Assembly: GCF_016584105.1 (NCBI RefSeq)
Contig: NZ_NRSM01000018.1
Coordinates: 1 to 64,000, forward strand
Direction: 5' to 3'
DNA: 64,000 nucleotides
DNA from: Ectothiorhodospira shaposhnikovii
Lineage (GTDB): Bacteria > Pseudomonadota > Gammaproteobacteria > Ectothiorhodospirales > Ectothiorhodospiraceae
Shown here: piece by piece, positions 50,526 to 58,471 of the stretch
Numbering within the stretch: position 1 is the first letter of the stretch
Layout: every line of letters begins with the position of its first letter
The notes under the pieces: model-generated
What the model saw: only the letters and a program-made list of their open reading frames with translations
Told to the model about the DNA's origin: nothing
Databases searched by the model: none
Made by a program: the position numbers and the translations under genes

Positions 50526-50900
50526 ATGCCCAAGACCATCCTTGTGGTGGATGACTCAGTCACCATGGTCATGAGCCTGAAAACCAGCCTGCAGATCGCC
50601 GGCTTCACCGTGGAAACGGCCCACGACGGCCAGCAGGCCATGGACAAACTCAAGTCAGGCGTCAAGCCGGACCTGATCATCACCGACATCAACATGCCCC
50701 GCATGGGCGGGATCGACTTCATCCGCAATGCCCGCGCCTTGCCCGGCATGCGCTTCACCCCCATCCTGGCCTTGACCACGGAAAGCCAGCAGGCCAAGCG
50801 GGACGAGGCAAAAAAACTGGGCGCCACCGGTTGGTTGCTCAAGCCGGTGAGCGGTGCCGACCTGGTCAAGGTCATCAAGCAAGTCCTGCCCGGAGCCTGA
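50526..50900 (+). CDS. cheY: CheY-like response regulator (second)
   Basis: A 124-residue receiver. Acidic pair Asp9-Asp10 in VVDDSVTM, phosphoacceptor Asp54 (ITDINMPRMGG), Thr in LALTTESQ, Lys in LLKPVSGADLV. The TMVMSLKTSLQIAG helix 1 is typical of the receivers that sit next to CheA in alternative-function systems. It starts 4 bases after the STAS-like gene. Two receivers beside one CheA suggest one output and one phosphate sink. Confidence 0.92.
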   Translation: MPKTILVVDDSVTMVMSLKTSLQIAGFTVETAHDGQQAMDKLKSGVKPDLIITDINMPRMGGIDFIRNARALPGMRFTPILALTTESQQAKRDEAKKLGATGWLLKPVSGADLVKVIKQVLPGA

Positions 50901-50909
50901 GGACAATCC

Positions 50910-52184
50910 ATGACGGTCCTGACCGAGCAGCGCCGGAAACTGGCCGAAGCCTCCCTGCAACAGGCACGCACCCTGCGTCGCAACATGGCCGTTTCCACGG
51001 TGCTGGGCTCCCTGCTGCTATCCCTACTGGTGTATCACGCCCATGCCTGGACGGAGCGGCTGTCGCAATGGCTGGGCATCAGTGAAGCGGCGATACTGGC
51101 GATCATGGTGGCCATTGTCCTGCTGGGCACCAACTTCCTCGCCGGACTGGTGTTCTTTCGCACCAACTATCGCAACGCCGGTTCCCTGAGTCGTACGCTG
51201 GAGGCGCTGGACGATGAACTGGCCAAGGCCGAGACACAACTGGAGGCCAGTCGGGATTCCATGCATGCCACGGTCGACATGGACCAGGCCTTTCAGGATT
51301 GTCTGCGGCAGAACCTGCGGGACAGCGAGACCTCCACCCTGGGCATCATCGAACGCACCGGCCGGCTCAACGAGGCGGCCGGAAAGCTTCTGGACTATCT
51401 GCACCACTCCAGCGCCAACGCCGCCACCATGGCGGTGGACATCCAGCAGGGCGTGGAGGACATGAACAGGATTGCCAGCTTCGTGCGCGAACTGCCGGAC
51501 AAGATCCGTCAGGATGCCGAGGTGATTCACCATATCCTTCGGGAAGTCAAACAACTGGAAGGATTGGCCGCATCCATCAAGGAGATCAGCCAGCAGACCA
51601 ACCTGCTGGCCCTCAACGCCGCCATTGAGGCCGCCCGCGCCGGAGACTCAGGGCGCGGATTTGCCGTCGTGGCCACCGAGGTACGGGCCCTGGCCAACCG
51701 TGCCTCGGCGGCGGCCGACACCATCGAATCCGGCCTCAATCAGGCCCTTGGAGCGGTGGAGGGCAGCCTGGCCAACAGCAACCTGGGCGATTCCCGTCAC
51801 CATCTGGAAAACGCAACCCAGGTGGTCGATGCCGTCCAGGCGTTGCAACACAGCTACGAGGACATGCGTCAGTTCTACAAGACCCTGTTCTCCGTGGTCA
51901 CCCGGCACAATACCGAACTGGCGGAGCAGATCGCCGACATGCTGGGGCTGATGCAGTATCAGGATGTTGAAGGACAACGATTGAGTCGCATGACCGACAC
52001 CCTGGCGGAGCGCTGCCGGCTCTATGCCGGGGTGGAGCAGTCCCCCACGGGCTTTGCCCACCTCCCCGAGGCGTTGAGACAACTGCTGACCCATTACCTG
52101 GAAAATGAATCCCGTCACAGTCATCCCGACCATCAGAATCAGACAACCACCGCCGATGCAGGACCACGCATTGAGCTATTCTGA
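50910..52184 (+). CDS. Membrane receptor-like protein with a CheZ-like motif
   Basis: A 424-residue MCP-related protein. Two hydrophobic helices lie at about 27-47 and 59-83 with only a short loop between, so there is no periplasmic sensor domain. A long coiled coil leads to the tip [19 protein letters not shown] (228-246), which is shortened relative to full MCPs. Past the tip the C-terminal helix has [18 protein letters not shown] (344-361), resembling the CheZ phosphatase helix QDxxGQ, with Asp352 and Gln356 in the D-x3-Q positions. No separate CheZ exists in the locus, so this protein may dephosphorylate one of the CheY proteins. Confidence 0.8.
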   Translation: MTVLTEQRRKLAEASLQQARTLRRNMAVSTVLGSLLLSLLVYHAHAWTERLSQWLGISEAAILAIMVAIVLLGTNFLAGLVFFRTNYRNAGSLSRTLEALDDELAKAETQLEASRDSMHATVDMDQAFQDCLRQNLRDSETSTLGIIERTGRLNEAAGKLLDYLHHSSANAATMAVDIQQGVEDMNRIASFVRELPDKIRQDAEVIHHILREVKQLEGLAASIKEISQQTNLLALNAAIEAARAGDSGRGFAVVATEVRALANRASAAADTIESGLNQALGAVEGSLANSNLGDSRHHLENATQVVDAVQALQHSYEDMRQFYKTLFSVVTRHNTELAEQIADMLGLMQYQDVEGQRLSRMTDTLAERCRLYAGVEQSPTGFAHLPEALRQLLTHYLENESRHSHPDHQNQTTTADAGPRIELF

Positions 52185-52224
52185 TGCCATGCATCGGTAT
52201 GTCGTGACCCAAGCGAGAATGCCC

Positions 52225-53094
52225 ATGACCGTTTCCCTGCCGCAATTCCTGCAAGCCCATCGGGACGAGATGCTCGCCGAATGGCTTGCTGAATGGTCGT
52301 CCTCCAGTGCCGTCGGCCTGGCGGCCACCTCATCCACGGCGCAGACCCGGCATGTCATGCAGACACTGTTTGACGAAATCCTGTCGCAACTGATGGTGGC
52401 CCCGCAGGATCCCCCCCCCGGTCTGGATGAGCATGCGCCCCTGTGCAAACACCTGCGACATCTGGCCGCCGAACAGGCCCGTCACCCGGAAGTGGCCACC
52501 GATCCCATGCGCATGATGTTCAGCCTCCGGCATCTCCTGCTGCGTCATGTCTCGACCTGGATCCGGGAGGCAGGAACAACACCCGTGGCGGAACACCTTG
52601 TCCAGGTGAACCGCTACTTTGACCAGATCGCCCTGTTCGTCTTCAACAACATCATCAACCTGCGGGATCGCCACATTTCGGAACAAAGCCTGTCACTGAT
52701 GGAGTTGTCCACCCCCGTACTGCGCCTGTGGCACAGGATCCTGCTGCTGCCGCTGGTGGGCATCATCGATACCGGGCGGGCCCGTCAGGTCACCGATCAT
52801 CTGCTGGAGGCCATTGCCCGCCATGAAGCACGGGTGACGGTCATCGACCTGACCGGTGTTCCCATCATCGATACCAGCGTGGCCCAGCACATCATGAAGA
52901 CCATCGACGCCGCCCGTCTGCTGGGCAGCCGGGTGGTGCTCACCGGCATCAGCCCGGAAGGTGCCCAGACCCTGACCAAGCTGGGCATCCGCTTCGGTGA
53001 TGTCATCTGCCGTGCCACCCTGCGGGCCGGCATTGCCGAGGCCCTGCTGATCATCGGCAAGCGCATTACCGCCATGGAGGATCAGGCACGATGA
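52225..53094 (+). CDS. rsbR: RsbR-like stressosome STAS protein
   Basis: Stressosome scaffold and sensor candidate, 289 residues from the ATG at 52225 (AGCGAG at a good distance). An in-frame ATG at 52189, 4 bases after the upstream stop, is an alternative. The N-terminal helical sensor (5-150, LPQFLQAHRDEMLAEWLAEW) is of RsbRD type. The STAS domain (165-285) has both regulatory threonines of B. subtilis RsbRA: Thr217 in IIDTSVAQHI and Thr249 in AQTLTKLGI. It overlaps rsbS by 4 bases. Confidence 0.9.
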   Translation: MTVSLPQFLQAHRDEMLAEWLAEWSSSSAVGLAATSSTAQTRHVMQTLFDEILSQLMVAPQDPPPGLDEHAPLCKHLRHLAAEQARHPEVATDPMRMMFSLRHLLLRHVSTWIREAGTTPVAEHLVQVNRYFDQIALFVFNNIINLRDRHISEQSLSLMELSTPVLRLWHRILLLPLVGIIDTGRARQVTDHLLEAIARHEARVTVIDLTGVPIIDTSVAQHIMKTIDAARLLGSRVVLTGISPEGAQTLTKLGIRFGDVICRATLRAGIAEALLIIGKRITAMEDQAR

Positions 53095-53483
53095 GGATTC
53101 CCATCCTGCGGCTGGATCGCATCCTGCTGGTCTCCATCCAGGAAGACCTCACCGATGACGAGGCCATGCAATTCCAGTCCGACCTGGTCAACAGGGTCGC
53201 GGAGGTGGAAGCCCTGGGCGTGGCCGTGGACATCACCGCGCTGGATGTGGTGGATTCCTACATGGCCAGGGTCATCAATGATACCGCCAGCATGGTGCGC
53301 CTGCTGGGTGCGGAAGTGGTCATCTGCGGCATCCAGCCCTTCGTCGCCATGACCCTGATCGAGATGGGCCGGGACCTGATCGGTGCCGATTGCGCCTTCA
53401 ATCTGGAACAGGGGCTGGAAATGCTCAGGGCACGCATCGTCCACCGTGGCGACACCCGTTTTACCGGGGACGAGGATGACTGA
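53091..53483 (+). CDS. rsbS: RsbS-like stressosome core protein
   Basis: Single-STAS protein forming the stressosome core and sequestering RsbT. The 130-residue protein is similar to RsbS throughout. The phosphorylated serine is Ser56 in LDVVDSYMARV. CGIQPFVAMTLIEMG carries Thr88 at the position equivalent to the second RsbR threonine. It overlaps both rsbR (4 bases) and rsbT (8 bases), ensuring coupled synthesis. Confidence 0.92.
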   Translation: MRIPILRLDRILLVSIQEDLTDDEAMQFQSDLVNRVAEVEALGVAVDITALDVVDSYMARVINDTASMVRLLGAEVVICGIQPFVAMTLIEMGRDLIGADCAFNLEQGLEMLRARIVHRGDTRFTGDEDD

Positions 53484-53886
53484 ACCCCGGCCGCCCGCAC
53501 GATTCGCCATCGGAAACAGCAGTGATATCGTCACGGCACGTCAGGCCGCGCGCGCGCTCAGTGCTCATCTCGGCTTCGGCAAGGCCCATCAGACCCGCCT
53601 GGCCACGGCGGTTTCCGAACTGACCCGCAACGTGATTCAGTACGCTGGCGAAGGCAGCTGCCTCATCGAAGACCTGTCGGATGACCAGGAACGGGTGATC
53701 CGGATCTCCATTGAAGATCACGGCCCCGGTATCCCGAACCTGCCCCTGGCCATGGAAGACGGCTTCAGCACCAGTGGCGGCCTGGGCGCCGGACTTCCTG
53801 GAGCCCGCAGACTGGTGGACGACTTCCACGTCAGTTCCGCGCCGGGACTGACGCGGGTGGTCATTGCCATCCGCAAGCCCGCCTGA
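53476..53886 (+). CDS. rsbT: RsbT-like serine/threonine kinase switch protein
   Basis: GHKL kinase that phosphorylates RsbR/RsbS and, once released, activates its partner. The 136-residue protein has the N box VSELTRNVIQYA (Glu48, Asn52), G1 EDHGPGI (81-86), and a G2 region GGLGAGLPGARRLVDDF. ATG 53476 overlaps the rsbS end. In Bacillus the partner is RsbU. Here an RsbU_N-like domain is found in the histidine kinase three genes later. Confidence 0.93.
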   Translation: MTEPRPPARFAIGNSSDIVTARQAARALSAHLGFGKAHQTRLATAVSELTRNVIQYAGEGSCLIEDLSDDQERVIRISIEDHGPGIPNLPLAMEDGFSTSGGLGAGLPGARRLVDDFHVSSAPGLTRVVIAIRKPA

Positions 53887-53887
53887 C

Positions 53888-54355
53888 ATGCCCGGCGATC
53901 CCTCACTCCACGCCCCTCCCCATCCGGGCCATTGCAGCCTGGCCATCCCGATCACCGGGGAACGGGATGTGATGCATGCGGCACGAAAGGCCCGGCAAAT
54001 GGCCGAACACCTGGGGTTCAGCCGCGCTCAGGCTTACCACGTGGCCACGGCCACCTCCGAACTGACCAGCAACATGGCGGTACACGCCGGCGGGGGCACC
54101 CTTCATCTGCGGCCGCTCATCGACACGGACGGCACGGTTACCGGCCTGGAACTGAAGGCGGAAGATCAGGGGCCGGGCATCGCCGATCTTGAACTGGCCA
54201 TGACCGATGGCTACAGCACGGCAAGACGTCTGGGCTGCGGCCTGCCGGGGGCCAGCCGCCTGATGGACGAGTTCAGCATCCGCTCCACCCCGGGGCAGGG
54301 TACCCGCATCAAGGCGATCAAATGGCGCCACTCCCGGCCCGCGGACAGATCATGA
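53888..54355 (+). CDS. Second GHKL anti-sigma-type kinase
   Basis: A 155-residue HATPase homologous to RsbT/RsbW. The N box is TATSELTSNMAVHA, G1 EDQGPGI, G2 GCGLPGASRLMDEF. The N-terminus carries HPGHCSLAIPITGERDVMHAARKAR, aligned with the RsbT start. It begins 1 base after rsbT, and its stop overlaps the phosphatase ATG. In many Gram-negative stressosome loci the equivalent HATPase is fused to the SpoIIE phosphatase; here the two are separate genes. Substrate unknown. Confidence 0.88.
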   Translation: MPGDPSLHAPPHPGHCSLAIPITGERDVMHAARKARQMAEHLGFSRAQAYHVATATSELTSNMAVHAGGGTLHLRPLIDTDGTVTGLELKAEDQGPGIADLELAMTDGYSTARRLGCGLPGASRLMDEFSIRSTPGQGTRIKAIKWRHSRPADRS

Positions 54356-54936
54356 AACCATGCCGTGACAATCTGGGCCAAGCCCTCAGGCCGATGGCGG
54401 GAGAAACACTCTGCGGTGACCAGATCGGCTGCTGGCGGCAGGGCGAGGTATTGCACATTGCCCTTGCCGATGGGTTGGGACATGGCCCCGAGGCCCACCA
54501 TGCCGCATGCAGCGCCATGGAGCATCTGATGGCACTGGGATCGTTGCCCCCCTCCCGGCTCATTAGTCAGTGCGACACCCTGTTGCGGGGCACCCGGGGC
54601 GTTGCCCTGGCCATGGCACTGATCGATGGCCAGGGAGAACTGACCCACATTGCCGTCGGCAATATCCGGGCACTGCTGTTGCGAGAGGGCAAGGTGACAA
54701 GACTGGGAGGAACCCGGGGCATTGTCGGTGCCGGTTTCCATCGCCTGTACGCGGAACATCACCCACTGCAACCGGGTGACTGGCTGGTCATGTTTTCCGA
54801 CGGAATCAGGGAAGATGTGCCCATCATGGATGCCCTTAAGGATGCCACGCCGACGGACCAGACCGCCCGGACACTGTTGCAGCGCTGGGCACGGGACAAC
54901 GACGATGCCTCCATCCTCCTCTACCGGCATGAATGA
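54352..54936 (+). CDS. SpoIIE/PP2C-type phosphatase (RsbX-like)
   Basis: A 194-residue PPM phosphatase without extra domains, like RsbX, which dephosphorylates RsbR/RsbS and resets the stressosome. The ATG at 54352 overlaps the upstream stop (ATGA). Metal-binding aspartates are seen in CGDQIG, ALADGLGHG, FSDGIRED and NDDASILLY. It overlaps the next gene by 8 bases. The expected role is to terminate the RsbT signal. Confidence 0.9.
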   Translation: MKPCRDNLGQALRPMAGETLCGDQIGCWRQGEVLHIALADGLGHGPEAHHAACSAMEHLMALGSLPPSRLISQCDTLLRGTRGVALAMALIDGQGELTHIAVGNIRALLLREGKVTRLGGTRGIVGAGFHRLYAEHHPLQPGDWLVMFSDGIREDVPIMDALKDATPTDQTARTLLQRWARDNDDASILLYRHE

Positions 54937-56026
54937 ATCCGCCGCCCTGGATAGTGATGACGACATCACGGCGCGCTACACCCGGCTGCTGCTGCGGGCC
55001 GCCCTCACCAATGACCCACTGACCACGGAGCAGGCCCTGATCGATGCCGCCGCCCTTGGCCGGGACATGGTGAAGCGCGAGTTCCCCCTGGAGGAAGTCA
55101 GCGAGGTCCACCATGCCGCCCTGGTGGCGCTGGCTGAAGCGCACCCCGAGCTGTCACTGATCGCGGTGGCGGACAAGATCACGGCCCCGCTCATGGAGGC
55201 CTATATGGCCTATAGCCTGGCCTTTCGGGAACAACTGGAGCACCGCACCCACACCATCCTCAGCGCCCGACTTGATCAGATCCGGCGACTGGAAGCCATC
55301 GGCACCCTGGCCTCGGGCGTGGCCCACGAGTTCAACAATATCCTGGGCAGCATCATCGGCTTCAGCGAACTGCTCACGGACGAGGTGCAGCCCGATTCCA
55401 GCGGCGCCCGGTATCTGGGCCATATCCTTAAATCCAGCTTCAAGGCCCGTGACCTGACCACCCGGCTGCTGGATTTCGCCCGGTCCGTGCCCGAAACCCT
55501 TGAACCTGTCAATGTAGTTCCCGTCATCAGCGAGACCATCGAACTGCTGCGGGCCACCCTGCCCGTGCATATCCGGCTGATCATGGAAGAAGGGCCCGGA
55601 CAGGCCTGGGTGATGGCGGAACACGGTCAGATCCAGCAGATCATCATGAATCTTTGCATCAACGCCGCCGATGCCATCCAGGGCCAGAGGCGGGACGGGC
55701 TGATACGGGTCGGCATCGACATTCGGCCACCTGCAACGGATCAGCCCGGCCCCATCGTCCGCCTGAGCGTCACCGACAACGGCGAGGGAATGACACCGGA
55801 GATCCAAGCACGTATCTTCGATCCTTTCTTCACCACCAAGCCCCCCGGCAAGGGCACCGGGCTGGGGCTGTCGGTCATCCATGGCCTGGTGACGGGCATG
55901 GGCGGTACGATCACCCTGGAAAGCGCCTCCGGTGCGGGCACCCGGTTCAGCATTGACCTGCCCGCCCTTGGCGGGCACACCCCGGGTCCGGGTCACACGG
56001 CTCCCCCCAAAGACCTGCCCCCATAA
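54929..56026 (+). CDS. Histidine kinase with an RsbU_N-like N-terminal domain
   Basis: A 365-residue soluble kinase. The first ~105 residues (ARYTRLLLRAAL, REFPLEEVSEVHHAALVAL, MEAYMAYSLAFREQ) match the pattern of the N-terminal RsbT-binding domain of RsbU (RYHQLLSRY, QIPPEEIISIHRKVL, MIGYGMAYQE). The DHp helix has His133 in GVAHEFNNILG. The HATPase has NLCINAADAIQ, TDNGEGMT, FDPFFTTK and GTGLGLSVIHG. No membrane segment. I infer that RsbT released from the stressosome binds and activates this kinase, sending the signal to the adjacent receiver. Confidence 0.87.
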   Translation: MNESAALDSDDDITARYTRLLLRAALTNDPLTTEQALIDAAALGRDMVKREFPLEEVSEVHHAALVALAEAHPELSLIAVADKITAPLMEAYMAYSLAFREQLEHRTHTILSARLDQIRRLEAIGTLASGVAHEFNNILGSIIGFSELLTDEVQPDSSGARYLGHILKSSFKARDLTTRLLDFARSVPETLEPVNVVPVISETIELLRATLPVHIRLIMEEGPGQAWVMAEHGQIQQIIMNLCINAADAIQGQRRDGLIRVGIDIRPPATDQPGPIVRLSVTDNGEGMTPEIQARIFDPFFTTKPPGKGTGLGLSVIHGLVTGMGGTITLESASGAGTRFSIDLPALGGHTPGPGHTAPPKDLPP

Positions 56027-56043
56027 CAGACACGGAAAAGACC

Positions 56044-56415
56044 ATGACCACAATCCTGGTAGTTGATGACGACAACACTTTCCGGACCATGCTGCAGGAA
56101 ATGCTGGGGAAGGAAGGGTTCCGCGTACTCGTTGCCGCCAGCGGCACCCAGGCCCTCACACTCCTGGAGTCCCAGTCACCGGATCTGATCATGACCGACA
56201 TCCTGATGCCGGACGGCGACGGTATCGAACTGATCAACACCCTCAATCAGCGCAACAGCCCCATTCCCATCATTGCCATGTCCGGGGGGCGCCGTTCCAT
56301 CAGCCTGGAATTCAACCTGGAGTCCGCCGAGCTGATGGGCGTGAAGGCCACCCTGCCCAAGCCCTTCACCCGTGAGGCACTGCGCCGGGTCCTTGGGGAA
56401 ACCCTGCATCCATGA
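56044..56415 (+). CDS. Single-domain response regulator, partner of the RsbU_N kinase
   Basis: A 123-residue receiver. Acidic pocket DDD (8-10), phosphoacceptor Asp52 (MTDILMPDGDG), Ser in AMSGGRRS, Lys in LPKPFTREAL. It lies 17 bases after the kinase and overlaps the parA start, so it is the likely phosphoacceptor. With no output domain it must act by protein contact, possibly on the ParA or the chemosensory proteins. Confidence 0.9.
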   Translation: MTTILVVDDDNTFRTMLQEMLGKEGFRVLVAASGTQALTLLESQSPDLIMTDILMPDGDGIELINTLNQRNSPIPIIAMSGGRRSISLEFNLESAELMGVKATLPKPFTREALRRVLGETLHP

Positions 56416-57200
56416 GCACGACGGGCAGGATGGGTCCCACCGTGCTGGTGGTCAGCAACCGCAAGGGAGGAACCGGCAAGACCACCACGGCGGTCAACCT
56501 GGCGGCGGAGTTCGCCGCAACGGGCCGACGCACGCTTCTGATCGACCTGGATACCCAGGGGCACTGCGCACTGGGTCTTGGCGTCACCCCCTCCCCCGGC
56601 CGACCCACGGTCCATCATCTCTTCCAGGACCAAGGCATCGGCCTGCTGGACGCACGGTATCACACCTGCTGTCTGGGACTGGATCTGGCCCCGGCCAATC
56701 CGGATTTCCAGCATGGCAGCGCGCCCGATGACGAGCAGGTGCTGGCACGGGCACTGGCAGATCCGGTGCTGGCCTCCAGCTACGACCAGGTTGTCATCGA
56801 CTCGCCCCCGTCCCTGGATCATCTGCTGCTCAATGCCCTGGCGGCCGCCCACTGGGCGGTCATCCCGTTCATGCCGCACCCGCTGGCCGGTGAAGGGGTC
56901 CGGCAACTGTCGAAGGTCTTTTTCAAGGTGGCCATGCGCAGCAATGCCAACCTGCGTCTGATGGGGGTGTTGCCGGTGATGCTGGACATGCGGGTCCGGC
57001 AGCACCAGATCATCCGGAATCAGGTGGCCCGGCAGTTCGGCGAGGACCGGGTACTGGGCGGGATTCGCAACGACATCAAGCTGGCGGAATCCTTTGCCGC
57101 CGGGCGGCCCATCCGGCTGTATGCGCCCCGCAGTCGCGGCAATGAGGATTATCGCGAGGTGTTCCAGGCCATTGATCGGCGCATGCAGGGAACGGATTAA
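56412..57200 (+). CDS. parA: ParA/MinD-type ATPase
   Basis: A 262-residue Walker-type positioning ATPase. Deviant Walker A RKGGTGKTT (Lys18 signature lysine, Lys23), Walker A' LLIDLDTQG, Walker B VVIDSPPSL. Chemosensory ParA homologues (ParC/PpfA) segregate cytoplasmic arrays, and the gene closes this operon with a 4-base overlap, so positioning of the soluble receptor array or stressosome is the first hypothesis. No parB partner is seen. A carboxysome-positioning McdA role is an alternative, because csoS1D lies 4 bases away in convergent orientation, but no McdB-like gene is visible. Confidence 0.88.
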   Translation: MSTTGRMGPTVLVVSNRKGGTGKTTTAVNLAAEFAATGRRTLLIDLDTQGHCALGLGVTPSPGRPTVHHLFQDQGIGLLDARYHTCCLGLDLAPANPDFQHGSAPDDEQVLARALADPVLASSYDQVVIDSPPSLDHLLLNALAAAHWAVIPFMPHPLAGEGVRQLSKVFFKVAMRSNANLRLMGVLPVMLDMRVRQHQIIRNQVARQFGEDRVLGGIRNDIKLAESFAAGRPIRLYAPRSRGNEDYREVFQAIDRRMQGTD

Positions 57201-57204
57201 GACC

Positions 57205-57819
57205 TCAGATCCCCGCCGGATGCCTCACCGCCGCCAGTGCCGCTTCCGCCGCTTCATCCACATCCGCCTCGCTGCCCGAGAGAGTCAGGCGACCGAAGGC
57301 ACCGACGGCACGCACATCGATCAGGGTGATGCTGGCCGCCTTTTCCGCCTGATTGGCGGCGTAGACCACGTAACCCGCCGGTTCCGTTTCCAGAATGAAC
57401 AGGCTCTCCCCCGGCAGGATCATGGACCCCCGGCGGTTCTGGCGGTTGATCAGGACGCTGTGATCCGGGGTGATGCCGCGGATGGTTTCCTGCCAGGCGA
57501 CCCGGCAGGTCTCACGGTCTTCCTGGCGTGCCCCGAGGCGGGACAGCAGTACCCGACCCGCCTCGCGCACGTCGCTCTGGTCCCGCTGGTGAATCACCAT
57601 GGAGCCGTAGGCCCGCTCCACCACCTGCTGGGCCAAACGCACCCGCGTCGCCTTGAGGGCCATGTCGGTGAGCCGGTGCACCGCCATCCCGGGGGACACC
57701 TCGATCCACAGGCAGGCATCCCCCGGCACCGGCAGAAACCCCTGTGAGACCGTGGCCATGTAGGCGGCCAGCTGCGGTTGCAGGGAATCCATGAAAACAT
57801 AGGTTCTGAGCTTGATCAT
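57205..57819 (-). CDS. csoS1D: CsoS1D, tandem-BMC carboxysome shell protein
   Basis: Alpha-carboxysome shell trimer with two BMC domains per chain; stacked trimers form gated pores for larger metabolites such as RuBP. The 204-residue protein matches CsoS1[38 protein letters not shown] and [15 protein letters not shown] in domain 1. [32 protein letters not shown] and [18 protein letters not shown] are in domain 2. No RuBisCO or other cso gene lies nearby, so it is an orphan here. It implies a CO2-fixing organism with carboxysomes. Confidence 0.9.
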   Translation of the reverse strand: MIKLRTYVFMDSLQPQLAAYMATVSQGFLPVPGDACLWIEVSPGMAVHRLTDMALKATRVRLAQQVVERAYGSMVIHQRDQSDVREAGRVLLSRLGARQEDRETCRVAWQETIRGITPDHSVLINRQNRRGSMILPGESLFILETEPAGYVVYAANQAEKAASITLIDVRAVGAFGRLTLSGSEADVDEAAEAALAAVRHPAGI

Positions 57820-57928
57820 CGCGGGCGGGCGCCATCCGGAAGCGGGACGTAAGAATGTCTTAATGAAACCCGAGCCCTCCTGGCCCGGTCAAGTACACTG
57901 TACACCCACCAACCATGGAGCTCATCAC

Positions 57929-58471
57929 ATGGCTTTTGAAACCGAGCGTGAACCCGGCATGACGGCCGCGCCCGCGCCCCAGACCGAGGGGTTTCGTCTT
58001 AACCACTGCATGTTGCGCGTCAAGGCACCGGAACGGTCCCTGGACTTCTACAGCCGGGTATTCGGCATGCGTCTGCTACGCAAGCTGGACTTCCCCGAAC
58101 TGGAATTCTCTCTCTATTTCCTGGCCCGCCTGGACCCGGATGAGGCCGTTCCCGAGGACCGGGACGAACGCACCCGATGGACCTTCAGCCAGCGCGGCAT
58201 CCTGGAACTGACCCACAACTGGGGTACCGAAGACCAGCCCGATTTCAGCTACCACGACGGCAATGAAGAACCCCGGGGATTCGGCCACATCTGTTTTGCC
58301 GTGCCGGACCTGGATGCCGCCGTCCGCTGGCTGGACGAGAACCGGGTTCCCTTCGTCAAGCGGCCCGAGGAAGGGGCCCTCAAGGACGTGGCCTTCGTCA
58401 CCGATCCGGACGGCTACTGGATCGAGATCCTGGAACCGGGCCGTCTGGGCAAGCTGGGCAACGACGCATGA
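57929..58471 (+). CDS. gloA: Lactoylglutathione lyase (glyoxalase I)
   Basis: Detoxifies methylglyoxal with glutathione. ATG 57929 follows GGAG and gives 180 residues with a short N-terminal extension (MAFETEREPGMTAAPAPQT). Metal ligands are His26 (LNHCMLRV), Glu93 (ILELTHNWG), His120 (GFGHICF) and Glu166 (WIEILEP). The two glyoxalase half-domains are complete. The next gene (MOSC protein) overlaps its stop. Confidence 0.94.
   Translation: MAFETEREPGMTAAPAPQTEGFRLNHCMLRVKAPERSLDFYSRVFGMRLLRKLDFPELEFSLYFLARLDPDEAVPEDRDERTRWTFSQRGILELTHNWGTEDQPDFSYHDGNEEPRGFGHICFAVPDLDAAVRWLDENRVPFVKRPEEGALKDVAFVTDPDGYWIEILEPGRLGKLGNDA

Noticed and set aside
56412-57200. Chromosomal parA of a parAB partition locus
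   Set aside because: No parB, no parS-like sites and no gidA/gidB context; it overlaps a response regulator gene at the end of the signalling operon.
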